Shown here one piece after another: positions 46,831-56,683 of a stretch of DNA of 64,000 bases; position 1 is the stretch's first letter; every line of letters starts with the position of its first letter. Under the pieces are notes generated by a model. It saw only the letters and a program-made list of their open reading frames with translations. It had not been told where the DNA came from and searched no databases. Source of the DNA: Phragmites australis (taxonomy: Eukaryota; Streptophyta; Magnoliopsida; Poales; Poaceae). The stretch spans positions 20,983,334 to 21,047,333 of the forward strand of contig NC_084931.1 in NCBI RefSeq assembly GCF_958298935.1, read 5' to 3'. Made by a program: the position numbers and the translations under genes.

Positions 46831-49800
46831 ATGGTGCGGAGCAAAGAGGTGCCCAAGAAGAAGCCCAAGGACCCGCTCCTGACCCCTCTGTCCAAGCCCA
46901 GGGGCGGCTTCCTGGACGAGGGTCGGCCCAGGAACCGCGGCGGCACGGCCATCTCCCCGACGCCGGCGTCGGTGCCCAACTACATGAGGGGCACAAGCAG
47001 CTCCGACGCCAAGACAGGGCGCCGCGCGCGGCCGGCAACGGCGGCAGCGTCGGCGTCGGCCGCGAGGCGGAGGTCGGCGGTGCGGGTGGTGACCAGGGGA
47101 AAAGTGCTGTTCCCGGAGGTGTCGGCACCCTGCTCCGGCTCCGGCGGCCTGGGCCGCGCCACTTGCTCGTCTACGATGAAGGAGGCCAAGTTCCCCACCG
47201 CGCTGGACCTCGCGCCGGGGGCCACCGACGCCGAGGGCCCCGCGGCGATGCGGGTGTGCCCGTACACCTATTGCTCCCTCAACGGGCACACGCACGCGCC
47301 GGCGGTGCCGCTCCGGAGCTTCCTCGCGTCGCGGCGGCGGCTCATCAAGACGCAGCAGAGCATGAAGCTCAAGGGCATCTCGGCCTTCCGCAAGAAGTCA
47401 GGGGACAAGAACGGCGGTGGCGGCGCAAAGGTCGCGCCTTTGATCGACGAGGAGGCGGTCGGTGACTTCTTCGTTGAGGTGTACGCCGGCCCGAGGGTGA
47501 GCTCGGACATGAGCTGCAGCGACATGTCCTTGGACGAGATGGACGACACGGTGAGGAGGATGGAGTTCGTCGTTTTCGATCGGTGCGGCACCGACGAGGA
47601 TAACGAGAAGGGGAAGGATCTTGCTGTTTGCCGTGATGCAGAGCGTCTCCCAAGGTTGGAGGAGAGGCATGATACGTGCAGGGACAGTTTATCAGAGTGC
47701 AGCGGTGCAGACATCGCCGGCGATTTCGTCGAGGAGTTGCCATGGACGAAGTACCACGGCTACGAGTATGATAGTTTGGATGACGAGATCTCCAAAGAAC
47801 AGAGGGTGAGAAATGAGGAGACTGGTGGAGCAGAGATTTCTGAGGAGCAAGAAGATGAAGGAGCATCTGGTAGATGGGCCAATGAGTGCGACGATGATGC
47901 TGACGAAAAACAAGAAGCAAATGATGAGGAGAACATCTTGGATTCAGCCCGTGAAACGGAAATCGTCGCAGAGCATGCTTGCAGGGTGGAGGCCTGCGAG
48001 GAGCCGGATGGAAGAGATGAAGGGACAGCAGAAGAGATCTCTGATGATGTCTATAAATCGGAGATTCCTGACGAAGAAGTAGCAGGAAGGGCGGCCAATA
48101 TCCTGGAAGAGAGCTGCGGAGAGGAGACTTCAGCGGATCGAGAAGCAAAAGATGATGAGTTCAGCGTGGAATCTGACGGTGAATCAGAGGTCACCGAGGA
48201 GCAGGACGTGAAGGATGAAGACAGCACGCTAGATGATGGCTCTGAAATGGAGATTTCTGAGGATACTATCGCCAGGGATGGACGCAGAGAGGATTTCTCA
48301 GAGGAAGTAACCTCCAGAGTTGTCCCAGAAGGTGAAGTTTCTCAGATCGATGCAATTAGTTTTCCATATGTTGACACCCAGAAACTAATAATTGATGACC
48401 ATGCGTTTAATCCAGATGATGGCACGGGAAACAAGGATTTTGAACAATATGTCAGCATTGCGGATGATGTAGTCGAACAAGATGGCAACCCTGCAAATGG
48501 CCAAAATGATGCTCAAAAGGAAATGGGTATCACTGAAGGCAAACTTGAAGTTGCCTCTGAAGAAACTGCTATTGTTCAACCAACTGATCAAGATGGCACT
48601 GTGGATGGCGTGGAAGATGGTCTAAAAGAATTGGAGAGTACCACATGCAAGTTGGAAGAAGCTTCTGAAGAATCTGGTATTGCTCAAGAAAGCAACTCCG
48701 ATGTTATCTCCACGTGTGTTAATGATGGTGATCAAATGGAACCGGAGAATACTGCATGCATATCGAAGGATGCTTCCAAAGAATCTGGTGTCACTCAAGA
48801 AAGCAACCTAATTGATAATGCAGAATATGTTACAGATGGTGCTGAAATGGGACCTGAAATTACCGGATTCAAATTGGAAGATGCTTCTGAAGATACTTGT
48901 ATTGATCAAGAAACTGTCGAAGATGATGACTCTACGTGTGTCAATAATGATGCTCAAATAGATTTGGAGATCACAAAGTGCAATTCAGAAGATTCTTCCA
49001 ACGAATCTGTTACCACTCATGAAGATGATCATAGTGACAGCTCTGCAAATGTCAGTGCTGATGCTAAAAAAACTGTAGAAGATGATGACTCTGCATGTAT
49101 CAGTGATGATGCTCAAAATGATTTGGAGATTACCAAATGCAAATCAGAAGATGCTTCTAAAGAATCTGTTACCACTCTAGAAGCTGATCAGAATGATAGC
49201 TCTGCAAATGTCAGTTCTGATGATCAAAATGCATCTGACCTTACCGCAACTGAGTTGGCGGTTATTGCCATCAGTGAGGACACCGAAAATGAATCCAAAC
49301 TTTCCACATGCAAATCAGAAGATGTTTTTGAAGAATTTGTTATTGTTCAAGAAGCTAGTCATGATGATGCCTCCGCATATGTCAACTATAGTACTCAAAA
49401 TGAATCCGAGGTTACCACTTGTGAATCAGAAGGTGCTCAAAAAGAATCAGATGTAATTCAAGAAGATGAGGATGAGGATAACTCTGCAGGTGCTCCAAAG
49501 AAATCAGAAATTACAGCATGTGAATCGGGAGATAATTCTGAAAAATCTGCTATGCCTCAAGAGGCTGATGGACATGTTAATACCATAGATGCAAGTGACA
49601 GTACCCCAAAGGATGTTACCATGCCAAAATATGATGCTCATACTACTGAAGAAACTAATCAATCGTCCAAAGTGCAAATACTAGAGCACAAGTATGACTG
49701 CTCCGCCGAAGGCCATGCAGAGCCCCAGAACATACCAGCAGAATTTACTGATGCAAAAGAACCTTCTATTGATGACATATGTGGTGCGTTCAGCGGGATG

Positions 49801-50181
49801 ACCCTCAAAGGGGATGTATATTTTGATCCTGCTGAGTCCGCCACGTGTCCAAGGAATAAATTGATCATCTCCAGGAGGAGGAGAACACCTGAAGAGGAGG
49901 AATACTTGCGAGATTTTAATCCACGGGCACCCAATTTTCTTCCTCTGGAATTGGATCCAGACGCAGAAAAGGTTGACCTCAAGCATCAAATGATGGATGA
50001 GCGGAAGAATGCTGAGGAATGGATGATCGATTATGCACTTAGGAGGGCACTGACAAATTTAGCTCCTGCTCGGAAGAAGAAAGTGGAGCTTCTTGTCCAG
50101 GCCTTCGAGACTGTCCTACCACATGATGAGGATGATAAGAAAAGCATCACACCCACAAGGTCTGTCCAGATTTGCAACTGA
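46831..50181 (+). CDS. Plant calmodulin-binding protein, PICBP-like (1116 aa)
   Basis: One uninterrupted frame opens at an ATG in a strong context. Residues about 91-182 hold the family's N-terminal block (RATCSSTMKEAKFPTALDLA, then RVCPYTYCSLNGHTHAP and RSFLASRRRLIKTQQSMKLK). The N terminus is basic. Residues about 230-960 are strongly acidic (Asp/Glu/Ser-rich), and from about 560 on are degenerate repeats of 35-55 residues built around ESxxTxCKSEDASxES. The C terminus (about 1010-1105) is the plant calmodulin-binding domain (PF07839): RNKLIISRRRRTPEEEEYLR, then a basic amphipathic helix WMIDYALRRALTNLAPARKK. Relatives bind Ca2+/calmodulin and respond to pathogens or stress; the function here is inferred from that family. 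The region is intact. The first 600 codons are more GC-rich than the rest, a usual grass gradient. Confidence 0.88.
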   Translation: MVRSKEVPKKKPKDPLLTPLSKPRGGFLDEGRPRNRGGTAISPTPASVPNYMRGTSSSDAKTGRRARPATAAASASAARRRSAVRVVTRGKVLFPEVSAPCSGSGGLGRATCSSTMKEAKFPTALDLAPGATDAEGPAAMRVCPYTYCSLNGHTHAPAVPLRSFLASRRRLIKTQQSMKLKGISAFRKKSGDKNGGGGAKVAPLIDEEAVGDFFVEVYAGPRVSSDMSCSDMSLDEMDDTVRRMEFVVFDRCGTDEDNEKGKDLAVCRDAERLPRLEERHDTCRDSLSECSGADIAGDFVEELPWTKYHGYEYDSLDDEISKEQRVRNEETGGAEISEEQEDEGASGRWANECDDDADEKQEANDEENILDSARETEIVAEHACRVEACEEPDGRDEGTAEEISDDVYKSEIPDEEVAGRAANILEESCGEETSADREAKDDEFSVESDGESEVTEEQDVKDEDSTLDDGSEMEISEDTIARDGRREDFSEEVTSRVVPEGEVSQIDAISFPYVDTQKLIIDDHAFNPDDGTGNKDFEQYVSIADDVVEQDGNPANGQNDAQKEMGITEGKLEVASEETAIVQPTDQDGTVDGVEDGLKELESTTCKLEEASEESGIAQESNSDVISTCVNDGDQMEPENTACISKDASKESGVTQESNLIDNAEYVTDGAEMGPEITGFKLEDASEDTCIDQETVEDDDSTCVNNDAQIDLEITKCNSEDSSNESVTTHEDDHSDSSANVSADAKKTVEDDDSACISDDAQNDLEITKCKSEDASKESVTTLEADQNDSSANVSSDDQNASDLTATELAVIAISEDTENESKLSTCKSEDVFEEFVIVQEASHDDASAYVNYSTQNESEVTTCESEGAQKESDVIQEDEDEDNSAGAPKKSEITACESGDNSEKSAMPQEADGHVNTIDASDSTPKDVTMPKYDAHTTEETNQSSKVQILEHKYDCSAEGHAEPQNIPAEFTDAKEPSIDDICGAFSGMTLKGDVYFDPAESATCPRNKLIISRRRRTPEEEEYLRDFNPRAPNFLPLELDPDAEKVDLKHQMMDERKNAEEWMIDYALRRALTNLAPARKKKVELLVQAFETVLPHDEDDKKSITPTRSVQICN

Positions 50182-50192
50182 TAATTTTAGAG

Positions 50193-50292
50193 GTAAGAAC
50201 ATATTTGATATGCTATTGCTAGTAGTAGGTTTAAACTTTTGTTTAAAATATTTTACATTAGCTTATATTTTGCTTTTGTGTATATTTTGCAG
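50193..50292 (+). other. Probable 3' UTR intron of the calmodulin-binding gene
   Basis: Eleven bases after the stop, GAG|GTAAGAAC is a strong donor. TTTTGTGTATATTTTGCAG at 50292 is a strong acceptor with a T-rich tract. The 100-bp size is normal for a plant intron. Confidence 0.5.
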
Positions 50293-50763
50293 TTAGTGCT
50301 TAAACTAGTCGTGATCTTGACTCGCGAGCTACTAACTCTGTGGTCGCTGCAATATTAGTGCCAGGGGCCTGCTCCAAGTTTGAATGAGAGAGCTATTTAC
50401 TAATTGCTAGAGATAACTAGATATCTCTAGCTGAGTAGTGAAAAAGGAGCTCACTCCTGCTCCACAAGGATATAACTACTTATTACTGATCAAGGTATTC
50501 CTATCCAGTCGCTGAGTTGCAAAGGGAATTGCTCACCGAGTTATGTAATTTAAAGTGTGTATACATGTCTCGTGTGCTAATGTCTGATACTGTACTGATG
50601 GCTCTGTGAGACTTGCAAAATGTCGAAGGGTGCTGAGGTGCATGCCTTTGACAAAGATAAATAATACTCATCTTGAGTGTACAAATGTTGTTACTAAGGA
50701 TGATTATGTATCTATAGCACTGCACATAAAATGTGTGCATTTGTAAATTGTAATATAGATAAT
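50293..50763. other. 3' flank of the calmodulin-binding gene
   Basis: AT-rich sequence that probably includes the remaining 3' UTR (AATAAT-like signal near 50660). No other gene is seen. Confidence 0.4.
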
Positions 50764-51247
50764 TGCAAGGATCGGTGATGCTCTAGGGCTGAATTAGGAT
50801 CACTCAAATATAAGGCTCAAAACCACAAGATAAATCTATTTAAATTTTTATCTAATATACTTTAGATTTATTTGACGTTTCTACTCTATCGAAATAAAGT
50901 TTTACACTTAAAAATTAATCCTACCATTTACTTATGGAAATTTTAGGAAAGATAAATATAAAATAGTAAGTGCAAGAACTAAGTACGGAATCTAAAGATA
51001 GAGAATGTAAACACTAGGCATAAAGATTTTTTTCTGGGTATCGATAGGTGGATTGCCGTCCACCGCTAGTCCATATTAGAGCCTATTTTAAGACCCAAGC
51101 TCTCTAGTCGGATAACTCTGTAGATAGTCATTAGAGCTCCACTCGCAAATGGGTCTCCAACTAGGTCTCTCGTGGATTCTCACCATCTGTCATGGGATGA
51201 TCCTTGGTAATGAATCCAGGATGTACCGAACGATGGACTTATTGATC

Positions 51248-51882
51248 TGTGTTTCTTGTGGAGGGATTGAATGGATACGAGAACACAGGGAGTTATCCAG
51301 ATTCAGACCTCCCGTGGGATAATAGTCCTACATCCTACGTATTTTCTTATGGATTTGATGAACTGGTTTTTTCTTTCGTCCTTCTTTTATAAATCAGGTC
51401 CTCCTTCCTTTACATAACAGAGAAAAGGGAGAGCTTACAAATGGATATGGTCAAACCCTATAACAGACATATTCCTAGCTCGTCATGATGGGGTAGGCAC
51501 GCTCGACCTGCTTTGATTGTCTTGCAGGTCTTATCCTGTCCGCCGAACACTGTCACACTCGGCTGCAAGGCCATCCCGTAGCAGAGATGTGTCACTTCAA
51601 CTTTACGTCTGCCTATGACCATGCTTGCTGAAAGGAGGTGCTTGGGGAAGAAAAAAACTTAAGTGGACAATATTTAATGTAATTTTATTGATTAGGTGAG
51701 TACCTACCCTGTGATCTGCATGGGCTGGTCACATGGCCTTATCTTTCGACTAGAGGGCTGGTCGATGGAGCTCCATCTTAATCACGTGGTGAGGTTGTGG
51801 TCTTGAGGATATCAGCCACCAGCTGACATTTGGCAGCATGGTGCCTGCCAGATGGGACACCTCTTTACCTATTACACCGACA
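51248..51882 (-). repeat. 3' LTR of the Tat element
   Basis: On the minus strand it starts TGTCGGTGTAATAGG at 51882 and ends ...GAAACACA at 51248. It is homologous to 59728-60363 along its length. Confidence 0.82.
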
Positions 51883-52068
51883 GTAGCTCCTAAGCTCCAT
51901 CGCGGATGTAGTGGACTGAGTGGTTCACCGTAGCAACTCGTAGTCGCTATGTGTTTTGTGGTCGTATTTGGGTCCGGGTGAGCGCATGTCCGCCTAGGGA
52001 GTGGGTGTCGACGTGACCCGCTTTCATGGTCGACTCAGGATATAGCATCACGAGGGGAAGTTGAAAGT

Positions 52069-52180
<112 letters not shown>

Positions 52181-52421
52181 TGGGAGGGAAAAATGAAACG
52201 CCACCGAACCCAAGGGAATTTCTTTCCCTAGGCGCGGCCTTTCAAATTTTGAGAGGATCGGACCCTATGGTGGTTGAGGTACCGCGACAGCCCTTTATAT
52301 TGGAGCACTGAGGTCCCTCATGAGCCTCTTCGTCGTCTCCCTCTACCTCCAAGCTTCCGTGTCCAGAGTTCTTCATCTCCACCTTTGTTCTTGCCACCAA
52401 AGCACCCTCCTCCGTCGCCCA

Positions 52422-52880
52422 ATGGCGCGCACTGGCAGTGAGCCCGTCTTCCCTAAATCCAAGTGTGATGTGGTGAGGCTGAAGCAAATGCACAATGCTG
52501 CCCAGCTCACCCACCGCCTGTCTTCGGGGTATCGCTATGGGGAGAGTGTGCCTACTCCCCGCCAGGGGGAGATTATGATGTTTGTCTCCTCCTTCTTGGC
52601 CAGTCTTGTGCTTCACTTCTTTGAGATTTTTTTTATCACCATCATCTCCTTCTACGACATCTGCCGCCTCAATCTCAATCTCAACCCCAATTTCATTCTC
52701 ATACTGAGCATCTTTGCTCATCGGTGTAAGAACATCGTCAAGGTCAAACCGTGCCTGAATCTCTTTTGGTTCTTTTATACGTTTCGGTCGGTGACCGGGC
52801 CAGCCACCGAAAACTACGGGTTCTGCCTCTACGATGGCACCACAAACTCCGACATTGAGGTGGGCCTCAAGTCATTGTGA
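52422..52880 (+). pseudogene. Antisense ORF of the Tat element, 5' part (PF04195-like)
   Basis: The plus strand, opposite to pol, encodes MARTGSEPVFPKSKCDVVRL, then GESVPTPRQGEIMMFVSSFL, LNLNPNFILILSIFAHRCKN and LFWFFYTFRSV. This follows the order of the 'putative gypsy type transposon' family (Transposase_28), including PTPR.GE..VFV.FF and LNPN.I..I..F.H.CE. These proteins are carried in antisense between pol and the 3' LTR in Tat elements such as Grande-like ones; their role is unknown. It runs into the solo LTR at 52886. Confidence 0.75.
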
Positions 52881-52885
52881 GCGGG

Positions 52886-54587
52886 TGTGAGGGATCGGTG
52901 ACGTCCTAAGAGAGGGGTGAATTAGGACACTTAGAACTATATCGGCTCCAAAAATAACACAAGATAAACCTATATCAATTTTTATCTAAATATACTCTAG
53001 GTTTATCTAGTGTGTCTACTCTACCGATCAAAGCGCTTGCAATCTATCTAAGAAGGTAAATTGCAAGTAAGTAAATGCAGAAACGTAAATAAGGTAGAGA
53101 GAGAAAACTCGGCACAAGGATTTTTTTCCCGTGGTATCGATGGCATGAATGCTAGCCCTAGTCCACATTGGAGCTCCACAAAGGATATACTCTCGGTCGG
53201 CACCCGGTCACGGTATTTGAGCCACCAAATTACAAAGACAAGGCCTCTACCCGGATGAGCCACCAAGCCACCAAGGCAAGGTCTCACCACTAGCCTCTCT
53301 TCCGGTTCCTCGCTGCCGTGATCACTTCGGAGTTTGAGCCACAAAGACAAGGGTCTCTGCGTCCCTGCACAATGGCCTTGTCACCACTTCACACCAAGTT
53401 GGAGGGTCAACAAGCTTGCCAGCGAGTCACCAAGACTCCAAGGTGTCGACGTACCAAGAGGTACACTGTTGGATCACTTCTTGATCTACTCTCTAGGCAG
53501 CAATCACCTAGCAACTCACTCTCTAGACCTAAAAGCACTAATCACTCACTAATCTTGTGCTTAATCGTCTTGGATGATCACTTTAAGCACTTTGGTGGCT
53601 TGGATGTCTTCAAGTGTACATGAACTTCTCTGGACTCCAGCACACTCAAATGACTTAGTGGAGGGGTATTTATAGCCTCAAACTCACACACTAGCCGTTA
53701 ACCTGACGGCTCTAAAAAGCTGTTAACACTCAAAAAGCTATTAACACCGGATGATCCGGTGAGAATAGTAGTACTAACACCGGATCATCTGGTGAGTATA
53801 CTCTCAGAATCTAGCCGTTGGAACCCCACTCAAGCCTCTGTGAACATCGGATACTCCGGTGTATATTCCATCTTCATCACTGTACTTTCCGATGAGTATA
53901 CCTTAGCCATTCGAGCCAACATCTTCTCTGTGTAAATTGCTCTGGTGTATTCTCCGGTGCACATCACTTCATCACCGGACCATCTGGTGCGTTATCCTTA
54001 GCCAGGTGAGCCAATGCAACCCTCTCTAGAAAATATGCTCCGGTGTACAGCACTTCAGAGCACCGGACCTTCTGGTGAGGTCACTGCATTCTCCTCTTTG
54101 TCAACAATTCTGCGGTGCATTCCTCCGGTGTGTTCAAATCAATCACAGGACTATCCGGTGGGGTCTTCTGCTTCTTTTTCATCTTTCATTGTTCATTATC
54201 CGGTGTATCTCCGGTGCACTTCTCTTCATTACCGGACCTTTTCGGCGTGTTGACCTTCGATCTTCAACAGCTGCAACCTTCTCTAGTGGAAATGCTCCGG
54301 TGTGTATCCTCCTCTGAGCACCGGATCATCTGATGAGGTCAAATGCCTCTAGACACAATGCTCTGGTGTGTTCAACCATGTGAATACTAGACTATCCGGT
54401 GAAGTTATTTCTCGTGGGATTTTTTTCAATTCAACCAAACTTTGTCCTGGCTTCGGTGGCTTCATCATGTATTGCACCTATGAGACCTACTAACATATAT
54501 TCTTGACAAACATGTTAGTTCCAGTGACTATGTTGTCATTAATCGCTAAAATCACAATTATGACCTAATAGGGCCACTTTCTCTATA
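52886..54587 (+). mobile_element. LTR family X, copy B: solo LTR inside the Tat antisense ORF
   Basis: It starts TGTGAGGGATCGGTGACGTC and ends GGCCACTTTCTCTATA. The flanks are GCGGG (52881-52885) and GCGAG (54588-54592), a 5-bp duplication with one change. Removing the insert and one flank keeps the antisense reading in the same frame (VGLKSL before, then EEWFYLTVDSFLDN). No protein is encoded. The LTR includes a dense cluster of palindromic CACCGGAT..ATCCGGTG motifs. Length is 1702 bp. Confidence 0.83.
53745..54420. repeat. Cluster of CACCGGATNATCCGGTG palindromic motifs (copy B)
   Basis: About a dozen whole or half palindromes occur at 30-70-bp spacing. Examples are CACCGGATGATCCGGTGAG, CACCGGATCATCTGGTGAG, CACCGGACCATCTGGTG, CTATCCGGTG and CTCCGGTG(T/C)A half-sites. 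Confidence 0.8.
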
Positions 54588-54592
54588 GCGAG

Positions 54593-55720
54593 CTAGAGGG
54601 AGGAGTGGTTCTACCTTACGGTAGACAGCTTCTTGGACAACCTCTGCGTGCCGAGTACGCTAGCTCAGGTCATCAACAACGGGGGGAACGCCCCCTTGAT
54701 ATCTTCGGAGTTGCTGATCCTCACCAAACAGATCATCTAGCTCCTAGAGGCTGGGCTGAAGGGGTCGGATATCGTCCATGACTTCATCAAGTGTTGGTTG
54801 TGCCCCTTGTGGAGGCGAGCACATCCGACATTCCAGTACGCCGAGCCAAACGACGTCACCGGGAGAGATCCTCAGGTAATACCACAGCCGTTTCCTTGGT
54901 GTTTTTTGTTAGGTGTACGACCTCTCATATCTCCCCTTTTATCCAGATATTATTAACAAGGTTGTTGACTTGCAGGTCAGAAACCTAACGTTGGCTACCC
55001 TGAGGAAAGATAGTCCTCCGGCCGATGCCCCTCTGCTATGTGATCTTCCCGCGTCGAAAAGAGCACGACTCAGGAGGGTAAGTTCAACATTTTCCAAAAT
55101 TCCCGCCGCAAGCCTTCTCCTGGGTTAGGGTTTCACGGTTTGCGCTGCTATATGCTCTTCCTAAGGTCAATGTCCTGCGCCCGATAATCGACGAGGTCAT
55201 GGAGGTCCCTGAGGCCGCCGCAGGGAGAGGCTCGCCGAGACACCCGTCCTGGCGCCCAAGCGATCTCTGCCTCGCCTAGTATGGGCCCCACCGACAACCA
55301 ACATGGTCACAGTACTGACTCATCTGGTCACGGCGACGGCTAGGCTGCTCGGAGTCTACCATCTTCCATGGGTGGAGGTCTTGCAAGTAGAGCCGCCTAG
55401 TAGAGGAGCGCCCAACCTCACATCGAACCAACCAGGGGTGCTCAGGCTGTTGCTTGTCAAGCCTCCGAGAAGGGGGGGGGGGAGCGCGGTGGTGGTCCGA
55501 CTTCCCTAGAAATGTTCAAACACGCCTGTGAGACGCTGACCACTGGAAGCTATGACCTCTCCTTTGCATGTTCTTAGCGGCTTTGCGAGGATGAGCGTTG
55601 TGCTCACCGCTCCAACCATGCGGTAAGCTCTCTGGTTAGGCGCAGTCACTTTGCGTTCTTTACTCAACTACGCAATTTATTGTCGTTGTAGGTCCTTGAC
55701 GCCCTCAAAAACTCTAGCCA
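54593..55720 (+). pseudogene. Antisense ORF of the Tat element, 3' part
   Basis: After the solo LTR the frame continues EEWFYLTVDSFLDNLCVPST, then IINNGGNAPLISSELL-like and DIVHDFIKCWLCPLWRRAHP and FQYAEPNDVTGRDP. This matches the second half of the same antisense protein family. A stop interrupts LTKQII.LLEAG. Splice- or frame-broken low-complexity sequence (PADAPLLCDLPASKRARLRR) follows to about 55140. 55190-55720 is further degenerate tail without a clear frame. Confidence 0.6.
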
Positions 55721-55723
55721 CAT

Positions 55724-55929
55724 GGGGAACAATGGCCTTTTACTGAAATGCATTAATCAGGAAAAGGGGAGTGCCTTGCTCTCAGATATCCACAGAGGCA
55801 TATATGGTAGCCACGCTTCATACCGCACTTTGGTAGGAAAAGCATTCTGACAAGGATTCTATTGGGCTACGGTCCTCTATGATGCTTGCAAGCTGGTGAA
55901 ACGGTGCGAGCCGTGTCAATACGATGGCT
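55724..55929 (+). pseudogene. Inverted integrase zinc-binding segment
   Basis: The plus strand reads NNGLLLKCINQEKGSALLSD, then IHRGIYGSHASYRTLVGKAF, a stop, QGFYWATVLYDACKLVKRCE and PCQ. This is the H-H-C-C zinc domain of a Tat integrase. The rest of this element's pol is on the minus strand and its preceding linker lies on the minus strand at 55960-56050, so this segment has been flipped. The catalytic core that should follow is absent. Confidence 0.8.
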
Positions 55930-55955
55930 GATAGAGCCGTGTCAGTACGATGGCT
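55908..55955. repeat. 22-bp tandem duplication at the inversion breakpoint
   Basis: Two copies of GAGCCGTGTCARTACGATGG.. occur at 55908-55929 and 55934-55955 with one mismatch and a 4-bp gap. They lie exactly where coding orientation switches. This suggests a break-and-repair event. Confidence 0.8.
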
Positions 55956-56621
55956 AGCCAGGGAGTATATGTGGGCTTGCCACGTGACATTTTTTGCTGA
56001 TGCATCATCCTCAGGGTTCGCTTGATTTTGAAGGTATGCCAAGATCTGATTCATCTAGGTCACACCCGAATCAAGCTGGGCGACCACAACGTGGTCACCC
56101 GAGGCTTGCACCAAACGAGGCATTGCCTCCAAAGGTGTTACCTCGGGTGATCCACTTTCGAGCAGAGTATCCCCTTCACCTTGGCCCGAGGCCACAATGG
56201 ATGATCATGTGAGTCTTTCTTCGAAGACTCCGATTAGGACGGGTGCACGAGAAGAAGCTAGACGGGTCATCTCGTCGGCGAGGAAGTTGTCACTACATAG
56301 GACATGCTTAACCTTGATACCTATAAAACATCGGTCCAGCTTTCTCACTTTGTCGAGGTACGCCGCCATTGTCTGGTCTGAGCACTGATAATCCTTTTGC
56401 ACTTGGTTTATGACCAGCAGCACGTCCCTTTTTGCTAACAGGAGTTTTATGCCAAGTGTGGAGGCTACTCTTACTACGGACAAGAAGCTCTCATATTCTG
56501 CAGTATTGTTAGTGGCAAGAAAATATAATTGAACTACGTATTTGAGGGTGTTGCCGGTTGGCAATGTTAGAACCACTCTAGCCCCCACTTCCTTCAGCGT
56601 GAATGACCCATCGAAGTGCAT
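55956..56621 (-). pseudogene. Second (archaeal-type) RNase H and integrase linker of the Tat element
   Basis: The minus strand gives MHFDGSFTLKEVGARVVLTL, then NTAEYESFLSVVRVASTLGI, LAKRDVLLVINQV and CSDNFLADEMTRLASS. This is the RNase H fold found between pol RNase H and integrase in Tat elements. The third catalytic position (usually GDS) reads RDV. Downstream, QILAYLQNQANPEDDAS is the usual linker just before the integrase, ending at the inversion. Confidence 0.82.
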
Positions 56622-56683
56622 GGTCTAGTGCTCTTTCATCTCTGAATGATGTTCCTACTCGGGTTCTAAGGGCGACCACTCGG

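Noticed and set aside
46690..48148. Long minus-strand open frames (up to 259 codons) opposite the calmodulin-binding gene
   Set aside because: They are shadows of a GC-rich, codon-biased gene on the other strand and have no domain of their own.
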